Assembly: GCF_021699195.1 (NCBI RefSeq)
Contig: NZ_SSXE01000009.1
Span: forward strand, 28,824 to 92,823
DNA length: 64,000 bases
Direction: 5' to 3'
DNA from: Nonomuraea sp. MG754425
Lineage (GTDB): Bacteria; Actinomycetota; Actinomycetes; Streptosporangiales; Streptosporangiaceae
This document shows, piece after piece, positions 24,556 to 33,500 of this stretch; within the stretch, counting starts at the first letter, position 1; each line of letters starts with the position of its first letter. The notes under the pieces were generated by a model. It ran no database searches. It was given only the letters and a program-made list of their open reading frames with translations, and was not told the origin of the DNA. Both the position numbers and the translations under genes were made by a program.

Positions 24556-25619
24556 GTGGGCAGCCGTACGACGACGACACCGGCCAGTACGACGACACCG
24601 GTCAGCAGTTGTACACCGATTACGGTGTCATGCCGACGGCCGCCCAGATGGGGCCGCCCTCGTCGGGCATCTCCTTCAAGCCTGAGCATCTCAAGACGGT
24701 CGGCGACCAGCTCGATAATCACACGAAGCACTTCGACTCCTTGCAGGGCCGGTCAAATGACATGGGTGTCCCGTTACCCGGCTTCGGGGTGATCGGCCTC
24801 GGGCTCGCCAAAGCTCATGACCAGGCGATCGAGCGCCAGTCCTTCGCCTTGGTCCAGGGCAAGAAGGCGTTGGAGAGCTGGAAGGAGGCGCTGAAGGCGG
24901 CCGACGAGAACTACCGGGAAGCCGAGGAGGAGAGCAGGCGGCGGATCCGGAAGTCAAACAACGGGCCGTTCGACGTAGAGCGGGGCGAGGAAGGGCCGGG
25001 GGCACCCGGAATCGACCTGCCCGACAGCCCCGGCATGCCGGACGCCGACCTGCCGGACGCCGACCTGCCGGACGCTGACCTGCCCGGAACGGACCTGCCC
25101 GGGGGTGACGTGCCCGGCACGGATCTGCCGGGCGCCGATCTTCCGGACGGCGATCCTTCCGGTACCGGCCTGCCGGGCGGCGACCTGCCCGGGACGGACA
25201 CACCGGGCACGGATCTGGGGAATCCCAACCTGTCGGCTGTCGATGAGCCGAACATGAAGGTCCCTGACATCGGCGCGACACTCAACCCGGAGCAGGACAA
25301 GACCGGGCTCTCCTCGTTCGACCCCAACCAGCAGCTCGCCGGGCCGCCGAACGCCGACTCCCGTGCGGGCACCACGTGGGGCTCGCCGGGCAGCGGCGGA
25401 GTGGGCTCGACCGGCGCCAACGGTCCGCGGATGCCCGGCATGACCACGCCCGGCGCCATGACCGGCGGGATGCCGATGATGCCCATGACACCCATGGCCG
25501 GCGCGGGCAACGGCACCGACGAACGCGACCGGGAAACGAACTCCCTGTTGTCGGAGGACGAAGGCGTGTGGGACGGGGACGAGGAGATCGCTCCCGAGAT
25601 CATCGGCAAGGAGGCATAG
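24552..25619 (+). CDS. Secretion-locus protein with five-residue ADLPG-type repeats
   Basis: A 355-residue protein. An Asp/Tyr-rich N-terminus leads to a helical domain (40-135) with FKPEHLKTVGDQL and a Yxxx[D/E] signal (YREAE). Residues 165-224 consist of twelve five-residue repeats of the form (A/G/T)DLP(D/G). A Pro/Met-rich segment (MPMMPMTPM) follows, and then the conserved tail LLSEDEGVWDGDEEIAPEIIG. No WXG turn is obvious in the helical domain. It is coupled to the upstream long substrate gene and to the downstream membrane protein gene, whose GTG begins immediately after its stop. It is probably an exported, extended surface or matrix protein. Confidence 0.78.
   Translation: MSGQPYDDDTGQYDDTGQQLYTDYGVMPTAAQMGPPSSGISFKPEHLKTVGDQLDNHTKHFDSLQGRSNDMGVPLPGFGVIGLGLAKAHDQAIERQSFALVQGKKALESWKEALKAADENYREAEEESRRRIRKSNNGPFDVERGEEGPGAPGIDLPDSPGMPDADLPDADLPDADLPGTDLPGGDVPGTDLPGADLPDGDPSGTGLPGGDLPGTDTPGTDLGNPNLSAVDEPNMKVPDIGATLNPEQDKTGLSSFDPNQQLAGPPNADSRAGTTWGSPGSGGVGSTGANGPRMPGMTTPGAMTGGMPMMPMTPMAGAGNGTDERDRETNSLLSEDEGVWDGDEEIAPEIIGKEA
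25044..25223 (+). repeat. Twelve 15-bp in-frame repeats
   Basis: Tandem 15-base units starting GCCGACCTGCCGGAC encode the five-residue repeats of the protein at 24552-25619. The first three units are nearly identical and the later ones diverge, as expected for a slipping coding repeat. Confidence 0.85.
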
Positions 25620-26381
25620 GTGAGCTACGAGGAGGGCAAATGGCTGTACGCCGCAGCACTCGGCACCGCGACCCTCGCGGCGGGCATGATCGGGAAGCCA
25701 TGGGCCAAGTACGTGGTCCTCATGATCGGTGTCGTGATCTCCGACCCGGGCCGGATGTCCAGCTCGGCTGATGCGTGGCGGGGCACCGACGGCGGGAGTC
25801 CATCCGAGCTGACCCAGCTCGATGGTGAGCTCACCACCCTGAAGAACATGCTCGGGGAGTACTGGTCCGGACCCGCCTTCGAGGAATTCACCAAGGCCCA
25901 CGAGAAATTCTCCGAGTCGCTCAAAAAGCTCGAAGAAACGCGGAACAGCACCGGTGAGGCCATCGATCAGAACGCGAGGTTGTATTACTGGGGGGCCATC
26001 ACATGCACCGCCGTCGCGGGAGCCATGCTGGCCATCGGGCTGATAATGATGTTCCTCCGCCGCAACGTCTACGGCAATTTAATCGCCCATGCGTTCAAGA
26101 TTGAGGAGAAGATCGCCAGAACCTCGATCAAGGCGGCGAAAAATGTGCTGCTCAAGCTCGGCATCGGGGTCGGCGTCGTGGCCGGCCTGATGTATGTGGC
26201 CATTCAGCAGGCCGAGACCACCGGGAAGGCATTTCCTCTGGTGAAGGGGATACCGACCGCGATCGACTCGCTGAAGACCGGCGCGCCGGAGTTCACCGAC
26301 GCCACGATTCAGTACGACAAGCAGACAGGCCAGATCATCCCCAAGGTAGACGTCTCCTCCTTGCCGGGCGGCCTCGGCTGA
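25620..26381 (+). CDS. Membrane-anchored WXG100-like protein
   Basis: A 253-residue protein that combines an ESX-type helical hairpin with membrane segments. Hydrophobic stretches lie at about 8-40. The turn is EYWSGPAFEEFTKAHEKF (W-S-G, near residue 80), and two clear membrane helices follow (about 126-148 and 178-197) before a soluble C-terminal tail. WXG proteins are normally soluble and exported, so a membrane-tethered version may be a docking or inhibitory subunit of the secretion complex. GTG 25620 follows directly on the stop of the upstream gene. It converges on eccB with a 12-base gap. It might replace the absent EccE, but nothing in the sequence proves that. Confidence 0.75.
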   Translation: MSYEEGKWLYAAALGTATLAAGMIGKPWAKYVVLMIGVVISDPGRMSSSADAWRGTDGGSPSELTQLDGELTTLKNMLGEYWSGPAFEEFTKAHEKFSESLKKLEETRNSTGEAIDQNARLYYWGAITCTAVAGAMLAIGLIMMFLRRNVYGNLIAHAFKIEEKIARTSIKAAKNVLLKLGIGVGVVAGLMYVAIQQAETTGKAFPLVKGIPTAIDSLKTGAPEFTDATIQYDKQTGQIIPKVDVSSLPGGLG

Positions 26382-26393
26382 GCGCCGGCGGGC

Positions 26394-27824
26394 TCACCGG
26401 CTGGTGAGGCGGCCGGCGGACACCTCCGTGACAGGCTTCCGCGCGGCGGCCGGGTCGAGGAGCGGGCCCTCCGGGATCAGTCGCAGCAGATGGGCCGGCA
26501 ACGGAGCGACCTGGGCCGCGTCGTAACCCAGTTGGTCCACGACATCGGCGGAAGCCAGCCGGAACCGCTTGCCCCGGTCGGTGATGAGCGAATACTCCGT
26601 GATGCCGGTGACCTGCCCTTCTCCAGGCAGATGGCCGGCCAGCGCGGCCCTGCCAGGAGGGAGCAGCACCTGGTCGACCAGGTCGGGCCCGCCGCCGCCC
26701 GACGGCTTCGGGATGGTCATGCTCGCGCCGGTCGTGAGCTGTGCCCGGACCGATCCGCCGGCCGTGTCGGCGTACACCGCGCACAGCGGCGAAGACACCC
26801 CGGGGGTGCGGAAACGCGGCATGGCGGACGGCAGCCCGCCACCGAGAATGCGCCGGTCGGACGCCTTGGCGGCGTTGACCGAGGCCGCGTCGACGGGGAT
26901 CGGGCGCACGCGCCGGCTGCCGTACGCGGTCTTGGTGCCCGGGTCCTGGAGCAGCAGCGTTCCCTGAGTGTGGCTGACGGGGGCGAGGCCGTCGGCGAGC
27001 AGTACGTACCAGCGTTCCGGCACGCCCGGGATGGAGGTCGTCCGGAAGATCTGCCCCACGCGCGCGGCTTCGCCGCCGGGGCCCGTCACCCGCAGGCCGC
27101 GCTGCGCAATCTCGGGCGCGGCGAAGTCGGGACCTGCGGGAATGGCGTTCACCCAGGACAGCGGCATCTTGCGCGGTGCCTGATCGGTGAGCCGGCGTAC
27201 GTCCTTGCTGAGCATCCGATGGTTGTTCCACAGCACCCAGTCGTGCTGCCCGTCGTTGACGACCAGCGCGTCGCCGCCCACGGGGGTGCCGCCGACGTCG
27301 ATCCCGCCCAGCAGCGTCACGTAGGGCCGGAGCACTCCGGTCGCATCGGCCTGTTCGACCACGCAGACCGTCCACGGCGATCTGATCATCTTCTCCGGCT
27401 TCGGCAGCGAGTCCGGCGCGCCCGGGATGCCGATCTCCTGCCCCCTGACCAGGCCGTCCAGCGACTCGGCCGACACCGTACGGACGTTGATCTCCTGGCT
27501 GTCCAGCAGCAGCCTGGCGGAGACGTAGTTCGCCACCGGCTGCAGCTTGCCGTCGCCCTGGTTGTAGACGTAGGAGGCGCCGGTCTCTTCCTCGATGAGC
27601 AACTGGCCGGCCTCGACGAGCTTGGTGGCCCCACCCGGGCTGAGCATGCCCCAGATCCCGAATCCGGCCATGATCAACACCATGATGAGGATGCCCGCGA
27701 ACGTCGCCACGTTATAGCGCCGCATCGGGGACTCCGGTAAATCGGGCTCACCCTGTAGCAGCGCCAGGCTCAGACGCCGGGCCATCATTTTGTGAGCCTG
27801 ATAGAGGTCCTTACGGGTTTGCAC
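26394..27824 (-). CDS. eccB: Type VII secretion protein EccB
   Basis: About 476 residues with the typical EccB N-terminus: basic QTRKDLYQAHKMMARRLSLA, then QGEPDLPESPMRR. A single membrane helix (about 40-62) precedes a large periplasmic/extracytoplasmic domain with the repeated R1-R4-type beta folds and a central region containing the conserved CVVE and CAVY cysteines. I chose GTG 27824, which starts at the family's usual position; the TTG at 27833 overlaps a TAATAT -10 box that ends eight bases upstream of this GTG. The transcript may thus be leaderless. EccB anchors the ESX complex outside the membrane. Confidence 0.95.
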   Translation of the reverse strand: MQTRKDLYQAHKMMARRLSLALLQGEPDLPESPMRRYNVATFAGILIMVLIMAGFGIWGMLSPGGATKLVEAGQLLIEEETGASYVYNQGDGKLQPVANYVSARLLLDSQEINVRTVSAESLDGLVRGQEIGIPGAPDSLPKPEKMIRSPWTVCVVEQADATGVLRPYVTLLGGIDVGGTPVGGDALVVNDGQHDWVLWNNHRMLSKDVRRLTDQAPRKMPLSWVNAIPAGPDFAAPEIAQRGLRVTGPGGEAARVGQIFRTTSIPGVPERWYVLLADGLAPVSHTQGTLLLQDPGTKTAYGSRRVRPIPVDAASVNAAKASDRRILGGGLPSAMPRFRTPGVSSPLCAVYADTAGGSVRAQLTTGASMTIPKPSGGGGPDLVDQVLLPPGRAALAGHLPGEGQVTGITEYSLITDRGKRFRLASADVVDQLGYDAAQVAPLPAHLLRLIPEGPLLDPAAARKPVTEVSAGRLTSR

Positions 27825-27846
27825 GACGACCAATATTACGCGGGTC

Positions 27847-27908
27847 GGCCAAGTAATTCATACCGGCAGACGGCTCAATATCTGTACGGCTCGCAAGTGG
27901 CCAAGTAA
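27847..27908. promoter_or_regulatory. Divergent eccB/EspC-like promoter region with a direct repeat
   Basis: GGCCAAGTAA occurs at 27847-27856 and again at 27899-27908, 52 bases apart (about five helical turns), between eccB (-) and the EspC-like gene (+). The eccB -10 box TAATAT (complement of 27833-27838) lies next to the first copy. It may be the binding site of a regulator that loops the two copies. Confidence 0.4.
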
Positions 27909-27937
27909 GATCTTGACCAACCGGATGTGGAGGTTTC

Positions 27938-28354
27938 ATGGCACCGACGAACAACAGTTGGCATTTGGAGCCGAGCTGGCCCGGATTGGTGACCGAACGA
28001 GACGGGGTCACGTATAACCCGGAGGGTCTCGTCGTCATTGCCGACGCGCTGCGGAGGTCCACGATGTCCATCACCGGCTCCGGCTCCTATCCGGACGTGG
28101 AGGCGCAGCGCGAGATGGTGAAGATATTCGCCAACAATCTGGTGGAGGAGGCGGGTGAGTACGGCTGGAAGGGCGGCCCCGGCTGGGTGGGGGAGTGGAA
28201 CGGCGGCCTGACCTTCGCCGAGGCCCTGGTGCAGAGCAACGAGGAGTTGATCAACGTCTACCGGGAGGTCAACGACAAGCTCATGACCGCGATCTCCCTG
28301 ATCGAGGCGGGTGCGGGCACCTACAAGCGTGCGGATGCGGCGAACGAGGCTTAG
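27938..28354 (+). CDS. EspC-like small secretion-associated protein
   Basis: A 138-residue protein, paralogue of the product at 22805. It has the same order of a short N-terminal motif (WPGLVTERDGVTYNPEG), two long helices and a C-terminal TYKRADAANEA. That tail includes a Yxxx[D/E] signal (YKRAD) that the other copy lacks. A W-K-G/W-V-G cluster (GWKGGPGWVGEW) marks the helical turn. ATG 27938 has TGGAGG six bases upstream. It is followed two bases later by a long WXG-type substrate gene, the same two-gene arrangement as at 22805-24555, and is probably that substrate's export partner. Confidence 0.8.
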   Translation: MAPTNNSWHLEPSWPGLVTERDGVTYNPEGLVVIADALRRSTMSITGSGSYPDVEAQREMVKIFANNLVEEAGEYGWKGGPGWVGEWNGGLTFAEALVQSNEELINVYREVNDKLMTAISLIEAGAGTYKRADAANEA

Positions 28355-28356
28355 AG

Positions 28357-29649
28357 ATGGCAAATGATCAGGTGGATGCGCGCCCCATCAAGCTCGAAGG
28401 GGGCACCTCCTTCTCCGTCAACGACGACGGCCGCAGTGTCGCGGAGATCGAGAACCTCATCCGGTTCCTCCAGCCGGTGTGCGTTCAGCGCACGGCCGCG
28501 TCCTACCTGGCCGCCGCGGAGAAGCTCTCCTGGCTGAACGACGTCCTGGTGTCACAGGCGACCGAGATGGCCAAGGTCTGGGAGGGGCCGTCCTCGGTGG
28601 AGGCGCAGCAAGCTCTGCGTACGCTGCACGCCACCATTCGCGAGCTCGCGACGAGGTTCAAGGAAGTGGGCGGGCCGCTGGAGTGGCTGGGCAAGCGGCT
28701 CTTGGAGCATCAGGACTTCGTGAAGAACCAGTCCGGGGCGTGGAGCGACAACACCTTCACCTTTGACGACAGCATGCGCAAGCGCGTCATCACGATGGAC
28801 AAGGGCGTGCGGATGGGCTCGCAGGACGAGATGGCCGGCCAGCATCTGCGGCTGCTCAACGACGACCTGCTCAAGGTCTACGAGCAGTGGCCGACACACG
28901 TCCAGAAGGTCTTGCCGGACATCAAGCCGCCCGCGCTTCCCGACCCTGACCTGCCGGCGCAGGAGGATATCGACAACCACGAGGTTCCGCCGGTCACCGG
29001 CACCACGTCGGCGGGCGACTTCGAGAGTCCCGGCATCGGGGACATCGGCGGCCCTCCGCTCACGGACCTGGAGGGGACCGGCCCCCCTGGCAGCGTGCTC
29101 ACCCCGGCCGGCGCCTACCCGGACGGCGCCGTCGACGCGGGCGGCACCGGCTCGGACGGCCGTTACCCTGACGCCGCCTATCCCGACGGCACGATCCCGG
29201 GCACCGGCTCTCCGGACGGAACCGGTCCGGACGCCTCCGCCCTCGACGGCACCGGCCCGAACGCCGGCCCGGACCTGCCCGCCGACCCCGGAACACCGGG
29301 CACCGGCGGGCTGAACACCTCCGATCCGCGCACCACCCTGGAGGACTTCCAGCGTCCGGCCAACTGGGATCCGAGCACCTCCCCGCCGCACGCCACCTCG
29401 CCCTACGCCACGCCGGGCACCGGCACCGGGCCCGGGACGGGCGCCGGCAACACCGCGGGCATGGGCGGCCTCCCGCTCAATGCCAGATCGGCCGCCGCGA
29501 CCGGTAACCGCATGCCGTTCATCCCGATGGGCGGAGCGGGCGCGGCCCACAACGAGTCGGAGGAGAAGGAGAACAACACCTGGCTGCACGAGGACGACGA
29601 CGTCTGGGGCGGCGACGCCGACGACGCCGTCTCCGACCGGATCGGCTAA
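28357..29649 (+). CDS. Long WXG-type substrate with repetitive C-terminus
   Basis: A 430-residue protein. The helical first 190 residues include the turn KVWEGPSSVEAQQAL (W-E-G), which aligns with WQGPDADQARVAL of the product at 23185. Residues 195-400 are low-complexity with DGTGPD and YPDG-type repeats. The tail WLHEDDDVWGGDADDAVSDRIG matches the conserved E-D-x3-W-x-G...IG ending of the two other long substrates. ATG 28357 has GAGG eight bases upstream. Its stop overlaps the stop of the opposing small gene at 29646 by four bases. Presumed exported; the repeated region may be a surface spacer. Confidence 0.8.
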   Translation: MANDQVDARPIKLEGGTSFSVNDDGRSVAEIENLIRFLQPVCVQRTAASYLAAAEKLSWLNDVLVSQATEMAKVWEGPSSVEAQQALRTLHATIRELATRFKEVGGPLEWLGKRLLEHQDFVKNQSGAWSDNTFTFDDSMRKRVITMDKGVRMGSQDEMAGQHLRLLNDDLLKVYEQWPTHVQKVLPDIKPPALPDPDLPAQEDIDNHEVPPVTGTTSAGDFESPGIGDIGGPPLTDLEGTGPPGSVLTPAGAYPDGAVDAGGTGSDGRYPDAAYPDGTIPGTGSPDGTGPDASALDGTGPNAGPDLPADPGTPGTGGLNTSDPRTTLEDFQRPANWDPSTSPPHATSPYATPGTGTGPGTGAGNTAGMGGLPLNARSAAATGNRMPFIPMGGAGAAHNESEEKENNTWLHEDDDVWGGDADDAVSDRIG

Positions 29650-30047
29650 CCGGGAGAGGACCCGCGCAGCTTTCGTACGATCTGCTCGGCGACGGCCTGG
29701 TCCACGGCCGGGCACCGGTAGCTCTGCGCGACGATGTGCGCGCAGAGCTCCTCGTCCGGCCGGATCCCGTGCTCCTCCAGGTAGTAGGTGACGCTGTCGG
29801 TCCAGACCCAGGTCCCGTCGGTCCGGAAGCTGAGCGGCACCACCCTGCCCCGCGCCGGGTCGAGCCGGTCGAGGTCCAGGCTCGCCGTCGACAGGATCGC
29901 GGCGCCTGCCTGGAGATAACCGGCTGTCCGCGGGTCGCGCACCCGCGGGTGGTCGGGCCGGAAGTACGGCCCGCCGTCCCTGACGCCGTCGAAGACCCTG
30001 GCCACCGAGATCTCCGCGACGATCTCCGCCGCTCTGAGCCCGCTCAT
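29646..30047 (-). CDS. Small protein coupled to the giant gene, unknown function
   Basis: A 133-residue acidic alpha/beta protein (GAAILSTASLDLDRLDPARG, GTWVWTDSVTYYLEEHGI) with no signal peptide or membrane helix. I do not recognise the family. Its ATG overlaps the stop of the gene at 30044, which in turn overlaps the giant gene, so all three are translated as a coupled series. The GxWVWTDSVTYYLEEHGI stretch, with hydrophobic strands and one Tyr-rich helix, is typical of the small proteins that follow polymorphic toxins. A role as immunity protein or chaperone for the giant protein is inferred from position alone. Confidence 0.65.
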   Translation of the reverse strand: MSGLRAAEIVAEISVARVFDGVRDGGPYFRPDHPRVRDPRTAGYLQAGAAILSTASLDLDRLDPARGRVVPLSFRTDGTWVWTDSVTYYLEEHGIRPDEELCAHIVAQSYRCPAVDQAVAEQIVRKLRGSSPG

Positions 30048-30505
30048 ACGGCCCGCACCTGGACGAAGCCCGCCCGGCCGAGGCTCGACAGCAACGAGGG
30101 CTCGTCCGTGGGGTCGATCCAGATGATCTCGCCGGTCGGTCTCGGCGGAGGGCAGCGGGTGGTGACGAGGACGAGTGCCACGTCCGCGTTCCAGTGCGCC
30201 ACGGACGGCGGCTGCGCACGGTCGGCCAGGAGCACCGCCCGCTCCTCGTCGGTGCAGCCGCCGAACGGGCCCTCGGCCGCCAGCGCCGCCTGGAGCCGCG
30301 CGGCGGCGGCGAGCGCGAAACGTTCCCGGTCCGCGAACGTGCCCGCATATTCGGGGATCAGTTCGGCGATCAGTTCGGCGGGCTCGTCTCCGTAGATCCG
30401 CCACCAGCCGTCGACGACCTCGTAGGCGTACGGGGAGCCGTCGGCTTTCACCGGCTGGGGTGGCGGAGCCTCGGCAGCGGAGGTGTTCCTGACGCGTACG
30501 CTCAT
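30044..30505 (-). CDS. Small protein coupled to the giant gene, unknown function
   Basis: A 153-residue soluble protein. A Pro-rich N-terminus precedes a helix-rich core (EPAELIAELIPEYAGTF, ERFALAAAARLQAAL) and a C-terminal beta strand pair (EIIWIDPTDEPSLLSSLGRAGFVQV). The ATG at 30505 overlaps the giant gene's stop (ATGA). An ATG four codons upstream (30517) is also possible. Its stop overlaps the next small gene. The fold is not recognised. Its place directly behind the amidoligase-like C-terminus of the giant protein makes it a candidate cytosolic partner, inhibitor or chaperone. Confidence 0.65.
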   Translation of the reverse strand: MSVRVRNTSAAEAPPPQPVKADGSPYAYEVVDGWWRIYGDEPAELIAELIPEYAGTFADRERFALAAAARLQAALAAEGPFGGCTDEERAVLLADRAQPPSVAHWNADVALVLVTTRCPPPRPTGEIIWIDPTDEPSLLSSLGRAGFVQVRAV

Positions 30506-33500
30506 CTCGGTTCCCATCGTCCGTCGTCGGAGGCCGCCTGCCACTGGGTGATCGCGAACAGGGCGGTCAGTTGTTCCTTGTCGGCCCGGCGGGTGAACAG
30601 GGTGTTCACCATGTCGATGAAGGAGGCCGCGTCCTGTTCCGGGCTCGCATCGTGTTCGAGGTGGATGCCGAGCTGATCGCGTGGCGGCAGGTACTCCCCG
30701 CCGTGGAGGGCGTAGTTCACCATGGCCACGGCGAGTTTGATCCGGGCCTGGATGATCGAGGGGTCCAGGTGCCCGTCGTTGTGGCGGAACTCGACGTGGT
30801 CGTTGTCCGTGCCGACGACGCTGGACAGGTTGAGCGCGGCGGGACGGCCGTTGGCGGAGCGCAACGTCGCCGCGGAGGCGTCGGCGGCGCCGGGGAGATC
30901 GTTGGGCCGGCACGCGTGGTAGGGCCGGTGCATCCCGTAAGGATCCCGGGGATCCTGCCCCAGCCGGAACAGGACGTCCTCGTAGCCGTAGTAGAGCGTC
31001 AGCAGCCGGTGCAGCGCGTTCACGTCGGTGCCGAGGCGGGGGGCGCCGACATGGATGTGCCCGCCGGCGTCCGGGGTGATCTCGCCGCCGTGTGATCGGA
31101 TGATCTCGGTGATCAGCGGCAGCTCCGCCCACGTCTGTCCGGTGTCGCGCAGGATGCCGGTGATGAACTCGCCGCCGAGATGATCGCCGATGCTCTCCCA
31201 CTCCATATGTGAGCGGCCGTTCACCCAGGCGGGCGCGCGGTGGTGCGGGAACACCTCCGGGCTCGCGGCGAGCCCGGCCCGGTGCAGCTCGCGGGCCATC
31301 GTGGCGATGTCCTCGTGCCAGGCCGCCAGGTCCCCGCCCACGTGGGTGAACTCCAGTTCCAGCCCGAACGCCAGGTCCAGGCCGATCGCGTCGTGTGTCA
31401 GGTACGGCACGATGGACGCGACGTCCGCACCGTCCGCCAGTCGCCGGGTGGCGTCCTGGACGATCGCGTCGTGGTCGTCGAAGTCCCAGCCGAAGTGGTG
31501 CTGGGTCCGCGTGGGCGCGGGCGCCGCCGGGGCGATCAGCGAGACCTCGCCCTTGGCGTGCATGCCGATGTGGTAGAGCCGGTCCAGCGCCACGTCGTAG
31601 GAGACCTGGCGCCCGTAGTGCTCGTAGAAGGGACGTAACGACTGCATGATCTCGGTGAGTACGTCCACGTCCTGCCGGCTCAGCGGGTTGTCGACCCACA
31701 CGGCGGCGCCGTCGGCGTTTCGCGCGACGAAGTTGCCCCAGAGAGCTGGGCCCAGCACCAGGGACCGCGGGGGCCGGACGGGATGAGAGCGGCCATGGTC
31801 GAAGCCGGCCAGGCCGCGCTCCGTCAGCTTCAGGTTGCCGTCGTTGTGCCGGTCGTTGTTGACGATCAGCAGGTCGAGCAGCTCGATCAAGATCGCACCC
31901 CGGACGTTCCGCACGCTGGTGCCGGGAAGGGAGAAGCCTTGGAGGTACTCCATGAAGACCACCTTCGGGTCCGACGGGTGCCCGACGACGACGGGGACGT
32001 CGGCGCCGATGAGCCGCCCCACCAGCGCCCCGAGGATCTCGGCCTTGACCTTTTCGGCATCTGTCCGCTTCTGTACGACTTCGACGCCGTCCACGCTGAG
32101 ATGCGACACGGTGCCGTCCACGCCCTGTTCCGGGAACAACTGCCAGTCACTCAGCAGGGCGGACAGCGCGCCTTCGACCAGGGACGGAGGCAGGCCACGC
32201 TGGTGAGCGACCGGTGCTGACGGAACCATGGCCGGCCGGTCGGGCGCTGCCACCGGCGCCGCCGGGTGAGCCTGGAGCCACTGGCCGTTGTCGTCGCGCG
32301 GAAAGATCGGCCGGCCGTCCGGGGTGTACTCCTGCACCGCCGCGGTGTGCGCTGCTCTGTCGGCGCCGATGTAGACGATCTCGTCGCCGGCGAGGATCGA
32401 GCGGCCGGTGTGGTCCGCCAGCTCCTGCAGCACCGCCGGGTTCCGCGCCGTCTCGCAGCCCAGGATGCGTATCCACGCGCCGGGCTCGCCGATCACGCGC
32501 GGGTCGTGGGCGAGCATGGTGGCCAGGTCGGCCGCGCTGAGCCGTTCGGAGCCGATGAGGAATCCGGTGCCGTCGCCGGCGATCGCCACCTCGATGATGC
32601 CCGTGGAACGCCGCAGCAGGCGCGGATCGGCCGTCGGCATGACCGAGGAGCTCTCGTCGCGATACCAGATGCCTGCGGTGACCTCCTGACGATGGTCGAA
32701 GATCAGGTCCCGGTGCCGGCTGCTCAGCGGTGGTGCGGGGATCCGGCCGGCCGCGCCGGCGGGCACGTCACCGGGCACACCACCGGGCCTGACGCTCGCG
32801 AGGGCCGGCGGCTGGACGCTGCGCCCAGGGCGTGCGTTCCCGGTGACCTGCGTTGACGGGGTGTCCGGCAGCGCCGCCAGCGCGGGACCGAGCCAGGCCC
32901 GGAGCTGTTGCGCGGCGGCGGCCGAGGTGTCGGCGGGCAGGAAGATCCGCAGGTCTCCCGGCGACCGGCCGGGGCCGTCGATGCGCAGGTGGCCGCGTGG
33001 GGTGGTCTCGATCGGGCCGTCGGCGGCCAGCACGGTCCGGCCGGTGAACCGGGCGAGGTTCTGCGCGAAGGCCGTGCTTCCGTCGTGGGGGCCGGTGAGC
33101 AGGATCGCGGCGTTCGGCGGCAGGCTGGGAGAGTTCAGCAGCATCGCCGCGATCACCTCGGCCGGGACAGTCCGGCCGCCGACCGTCATCCCCTGCTCGG
33201 AGTAACTTCCCTCGACCACGAAGGCGCCGTCCATACGACGTGTCACGGGGCGCGTGTCGTCCGAGCCGCTGCGGACGCGCACCCCCGCTCGAGTCTCGCT
33301 GACCGCCCGGTGGAGCCGCGGCGCCAGGTTCCGCGCCAGGTCGGGGGTGAGCTCGATCGTTGGCGTGACCACCGGCTCGGTCCTGGTCCGAGCGGGCTGC
33401 TGGACGAGGACGTAGTGCGTCTCGCCGCCATCGGTGGTCAGCACGGCCGTCACGGCGAATCGGGCACCGGATCTGAACAAGGCGTGATGCGGCCTGCCGG

